From Halomonas sp. (GTDB taxonomy: Bacteria; Pseudomonadota; Gammaproteobacteria; Pseudomonadales; Halomonadaceae), in assembly GCA_003552795.1 (NCBI GenBank), contig PUOM01000038.1:1-33378 (forward strand): a stretch of 33,378 bases of DNA, written 5' to 3'. Numbering within the stretch: the stretch's first letter is position 1; each line of letters starts with the position of its first letter. Both the position numbers and the translations under genes were made by a program. Below the pieces are notes generated by a model. It was not told the DNA's origin, made no database searches, and was given only the letters and a program-made list of their open reading frames with translations. Positions 30,734-33,378 of this stretch are shown here, piece after piece.

Positions 30734-31794
30734 CGGCGACGCAGGGGGCTCTGCTCCAGCACCTCGAGCCCCTTCTCCAGCGCCCGCTCCACCCCGGCCG
30801 AGACGGCCGCTCCCAGACGATCGGCGAACCGGCGACGCGGCTCGAGACGCAGGTGAATCACCCGCGCCTCCCGCATGCGCTCCACCAGGTAGGCCTCGCT
30901 GGTGCCCAGCGCATCCACCAGGCCGCGTTTGAGGGCTTCGCGGCCGTACCAGGTCTCCCCGGTGGCCACCGTCTCGATATCCAGCGCCGGGCGTCGCTCG
31001 GCCACATGCTGCTTGAACAGCGCATGGACGCTCTCGAGATCATCGATGAATTTCTCGCGCCCCTCCTCGCTGTTTTCTCCCAGCACCGTCAGGGTGCGCT
31101 TGTAGCGCCCGGCGGTCAGCACCTCCACATCGATGTCATGGCGCTTGAGCAGCCGGTGGATATTGGGGATCTGGGCCACCACGCCGATGGAGCCCACCAC
31201 CGCCAGCGGCGCGGCGCGCACCTGGTCGGCGCCGCAGGCCATCAGGTAACCGCCGCTGGCGGCGACCTTGTCCACGCAGACGGTGGTCTTGAGGCCCGCC
31301 TCGCGCAGCCGGTCGAGTTCGGCGGCGGCCAGCCCGTAGGCATGCACCAGTCCGCCGGCCGACTCCAGCCGGACAATCACCTCGTCCCCCTTGTCGGCGG
31401 CATCGATCAGCGCCGAGACCTCCTCGGCCAGCCGGCCCGTGGCGCTGGCACGAATGTCGCCATGAAAGTCGATCACCCAGGCAATGGGCCGACGGCGCGT
31501 CGCTTCCTTGTCCTCGCTCTTGTCCGCGGCCTTGGCCCCCGCCTTGCCGCGCGCCTTGTCCTCGCGCCGAAACCCCTTGATCAGGCGCTTGCGGGCGCCG
31601 GGCTCACTGGCGGCCAGGGTCAGGCGCCGGCGGCGGTAGTCCCGGGTGTGGTTGAGCTCATCGAGGCGCAGCCGGGTCCGCTCGGTGGCCTCGCCGCGGA
31701 CCCGGGCCACCAGCGCCACCGCCAGCGCAATGATCACCACCAGGCTCAGCAGCTGAGCCAGAAACATGCCGAAATCGGCCAGCCAATCGTTCAT
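30730..31794 (-). CDS. sohB: SohB-type inner-membrane protease (S49 family)
   Basis: A 354-residue protein; ATG 31794 follows AGGAGAG. Residues 10-31 are a membrane anchor, followed by a charged, Lys-rich stretch (to about 102) and an S49 protease domain. The Ser-Lys dyad is Ser180 in VDKVAASGGYLMACGAD and Lys232 in TAGRYKRTLT. E. coli SohB (349 residues) is a periplasm-facing signal-peptide peptidase-like protease found as a suppressor of degP loss. It appears monocistronic, overlapping the arsR-type gene by 4 bp at the stops and divergent from a small unknown gene. Confidence 0.92.
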   Translation of the reverse strand: MNDWLADFGMFLAQLLSLVVIIALAVALVARVRGEATERTRLRLDELNHTRDYRRRRLTLAASEPGARKRLIKGFRREDKARGKAGAKAADKSEDKEATRRRPIAWVIDFHGDIRASATGRLAEEVSALIDAADKGDEVIVRLESAGGLVHAYGLAAAELDRLREAGLKTTVCVDKVAASGGYLMACGADQVRAAPLAVVGSIGVVAQIPNIHRLLKRHDIDVEVLTAGRYKRTLTVLGENSEEGREKFIDDLESVHALFKQHVAERRPALDIETVATGETWYGREALKRGLVDALGTSEAYLVERMREARVIHLRLEPRRRFADRLGAAVSAGVERALEKGLEVLEQSPLRRR

Positions 31795-31906
31795 ACATCT
31801 CTCCTGTGCATATGGGGGCGCCTATCGGGGCCACTCTCTCCAGAGTCGGGCAAACATGATATTGTCACGCAACTGCGGCACGGCAACACTACCCAAGGAG
31901 AACGCC

Positions 31907-32188
31907 ATGTCCTCATCGCCAATCCAGAAGACCCGCGTCATCAACGAGCTGCGCGGTTTCATCAAGAAACTGCTACAGGATCCAAAGATCCTCGAACAGT
32001 CCCTCGAGGTTGCCCGGCGCCACCTGCCCGACGGCAGCAGCAGCGCCGTGATGGCGCGCATTGCCAACGAGATCTCGGAGACCACCAGCGTACATATCCC
32101 GGAGGACCCTGCCGAACACTCCGAGGCCGACCGACTCTTTCTGGAACTGCTCAAGGAAGTGGTCGACGAGGAGCAGGCGCTCTACTGA
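31907..32188 (+). CDS. Small conserved-looking protein of unknown function
   Basis: A 93-residue acidic, soluble, probably helical protein. ATG 31907 follows AAGGAG by 6 nt, and codon use is like that of its neighbours, so the gene is convincing. I recognise no domain. The sequence has no Cys, no signal peptide and no membrane segment; it has a basic-amphipathic start (KTRVINELRGFIKKLLQDP) and an acidic C-terminal half (EDPAEHSEADRLFLELLKEVVDEEQALY). It lies between sohB (divergent) and thiI (same strand, 78 bp on). It may be lineage-restricted. Confidence 0.75.
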   Translation: MSSSPIQKTRVINELRGFIKKLLQDPKILEQSLEVARRHLPDGSSSAVMARIANEISETTSVHIPEDPAEHSEADRLFLELLKEVVDEEQALY

Positions 32189-32224
32189 GGGGAGCGGGGA
32201 CGCGGCCGGCCCACTCTGGTAGAA

Positions 32225-32262
32225 TGTAAAGCATTGTTTCAACAAAGGCTTTACAGATTTTT
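32225..32262 (+). terminator. Palindrome before thiI: intrinsic terminator or operator
   Basis: 8-bp perfect arms TGTAAAGC and GCTTTACA are 15 bp apart; the interior also pairs (TTGTT/AACAA), and GATTTTT follows. That fits an intrinsic terminator for the small upstream gene. The arms and spacing also resemble the BirA operator (TTGTAAACC-N14/16-GGTTTACAA), and TAGAAT just before the first arm could be a -10. It ends 5-12 nt before the thiI start codon. Confidence 0.55.
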
Positions 32263-32266
32263 CACG

Positions 32267-33378
32267 ATGTACTACCAGCTCAAGCTGTTTCCCGAGATCA
32301 CCATCAAGTCGCGCTCGGTGCGGCGCCATATGACACGCTGCCTCGCCGCCAACGTGCGCAACACCCTGCGCCAGCTTGACCGGCGCGTGAAGGTGCAGGA
32401 GCGCTGGGACAGCCTGCAGGTCGCAGTACCCGATGATCTGCCCGCTTCGCGTCTGAGCGCCGTTCAGGCGCGGCTGACGCGCATTCCCGGTATCCACGAG
32501 GTGCAGGCCGCCGAGGAGGTGGGCTTCGACGACCTCGAGGATATCGCCCGCCGGGTGGTCCCGCTGTGGCAGCGGGCGATCGCCGGGCGCAGCTTTCGGG
32601 TCTCCGCCAAGCGCCGCGGCAAGCACGCCTTCACCTCCGCCGACATGGAACGCCGGCTGGGCGCGCGCCTGCTGGCGGCCGAGCCCACCGCGCGCGTCGA
32701 CCTGCGCCGTGCCGAGGTCGACGTCCCGGTGCAGGTAGTGGACGATCGCCTGCGCCTGATACGCCAGCGCTGGCCGGGAATGGGCGGCTACCCCCTGGGG
32801 ATGCAGGGCCAGGCCATGGCGCTGATCTCCGGCGGATACGACTCCCCGGTAGCGGCCTGGCGGATGATCCGCCGCGGCATCAAGACCCACTTCCTGTTCT
32901 TCAACCTGGGCGGGGCCGAACATGAGCGCGGCGTGCGCGAGGTCACCCACCACCTCTGGCAGCGCTACAGCCTGTCGCACCGCGTCTCGTTCATCTCGGT
33001 GCCTTTCGAGCCGGTGGTGGCCGAGATTCTCAGGAAGGTGCCCGACGGTCTCATGGGCGTGGTGCTCAAGCGCACGATGGTGCGCGCCGCCTCGCGCATC
33101 GCCCGCCGCGCCCGGGTGCCTGCACTGGTCACCGGCGACGCCATCGCCCAGGTCTCCAGCCAGACCCTGAGCAACCTGGCGCTGATCGACGAGGCCAGCG
33201 AGCTGCCGGTACTGCGCCCGCTGCTCACCGAGGACAAGATGAGCATCATCGATCAGGCTCGCCGGATCGATACCGCCCGCTTCGCCGAGGCGATGCCTGA
33301 GTACTGCGGCGTGATCTCCCGGCGCCCCCACACTCGCGCCAGGCAAGACCGGATCGCGGCCGCCGAGGCCGGCATCGA
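32267..33378 (+). CDS. thiI: tRNA 4-thiouridine synthase / thiazole sulfurtransferase ThiI (3' end outside window)
   Basis: The first 370 codons are visible with no stop. ATG 32267 opens MYYQLKLFPEITIKSRSVRRHM, the normal ThiI start, although no ribosome site is visible. Domains: ferredoxin-like N-terminal part (1-60), THUMP (about 60-165), and the PP-loop adenylation domain with SGGYDS (188-193). Cys347 in YCGVIS corresponds to the E. coli Cys344. The C-terminal rhodanese domain with the catalytic Cys, if present, lies beyond the window. ThiI adenylates and thiolates uridine 8 of tRNA and supplies sulfur for the thiamin thiazole. Confidence 0.94.
   Translation, partial: MYYQLKLFPEITIKSRSVRRHMTRCLAANVRNTLRQLDRRVKVQERWDSLQVAVPDDLPASRLSAVQARLTRIPGIHEVQAAEEVGFDDLEDIARRVVPLWQRAIAGRSFRVSAKRRGKHAFTSADMERRLGARLLAAEPTARVDLRRAEVDVPVQVVDDRLRLIRQRWPGMGGYPLGMQGQAMALISGGYDSPVAAWRMIRRGIKTHFLFFNLGGAEHERGVREVTHHLWQRYSLSHRVSFISVPFEPVVAEILRKVPDGLMGVVLKRTMVRAASRIARRARVPALVTGDAIAQVSSQTLSNLALIDEASELPVLRPLLTEDKMSIIDQARRIDTARFAEAMPEYCGVISRRPHTRARQDRIAAAEAGI

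Noticed and set aside
31973-33346. 457-codon minus-strand open frame
   Set aside because: Antisense to thiI and the small upstream gene; no family signal.

Overview
The window is 33.4 kb of dense, GC-rich DNA from a gammaproteobacterium. Gene content suggests Halomonas or a close relative (DUF934 next to a CysI-type reductase, yccA beside tusDCBE, NhaP2-type K+/H+ antiporter, arsC-wrbA-DUF2069 order, Pat-type acetyltransferase). This assignment is inference; no rRNA or species marker is present. I see no insertion sequence, phage gene, CRISPR array or integrase. It reads as ordinary chromosome in short operons, many of them convergent with almost no space between facing stop codons.

Layout. 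1-1200: 3' end of a siroheme nitrite/sulfite reductase and its DUF934 partner. 1300-3952: Smr nuclease-like gene facing away from a membrane-anchored gamma-glutamylcyclotransferase-like gene and an arsC/wrbA/DUF2069 operon. 3970-6540: a large GAF-PAS-LOV-GGDEF-EAL protein with an intact photoactive-cysteine motif. 6759-8015: cytochrome c' facing a diheme b561-type cytochrome. 8140-9940: azlCD exporter and pdxH. 10037-13852: Pat-like lysine acetyltransferase divergent from a histone-deacetylase-family gene. 13939-17661: XRE-cupin regulator, fdhD, and a DUF1244-moaB-moeA operon. 17675-20458: yccA-tusD-tusC-tusB-tusE-acpH on the minus strand. 20552-23547: Nudix hydrolase, tRNA-Ser(UGA), yaeQ, nhaP2. 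23697-26407: a THI5/NMT1-like periplasmic binding protein coupled to a DEDDh exonuclease/GIY-YIG nuclease fusion. 26472-27969: a yhhQ-ybfF operon with a preQ1-I-like leader. 28134-30733: propionyl-CoA synthetase and a divergent ArsR-type regulator. 30730-33378: sohB, a small unknown gene, and thiI running off the end.

Themes. Sulfur handling recurs: siroheme reductase, TusBCDE relay for tRNA 2-thiouridine, ThiI for 4-thiouridine, and the FdhD sulfurtransferase that works with the molybdenum cofactor made through MoaB/MoeA. tRNA metabolism recurs (TusBCDE, ThiI, YhhQ for queuosine, tRNA-Ser). Protein acylation is a third theme: Pat, an HDAC-family enzyme and PrpE, an acyl-CoA synthetase of the kind Pat is known to inactivate.

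The most interesting items are the LOV-containing phosphodiesterase with a degenerate GGDEF site, the preQ1-like leader before yhhQ, the Pat/HDAC divergent pair, the binding-protein/nuclease pair, a palindrome ahead of thiI, and an orphan intrinsic terminator ahead of DUF1244-moaB-moeA. None is proven to be a new system.
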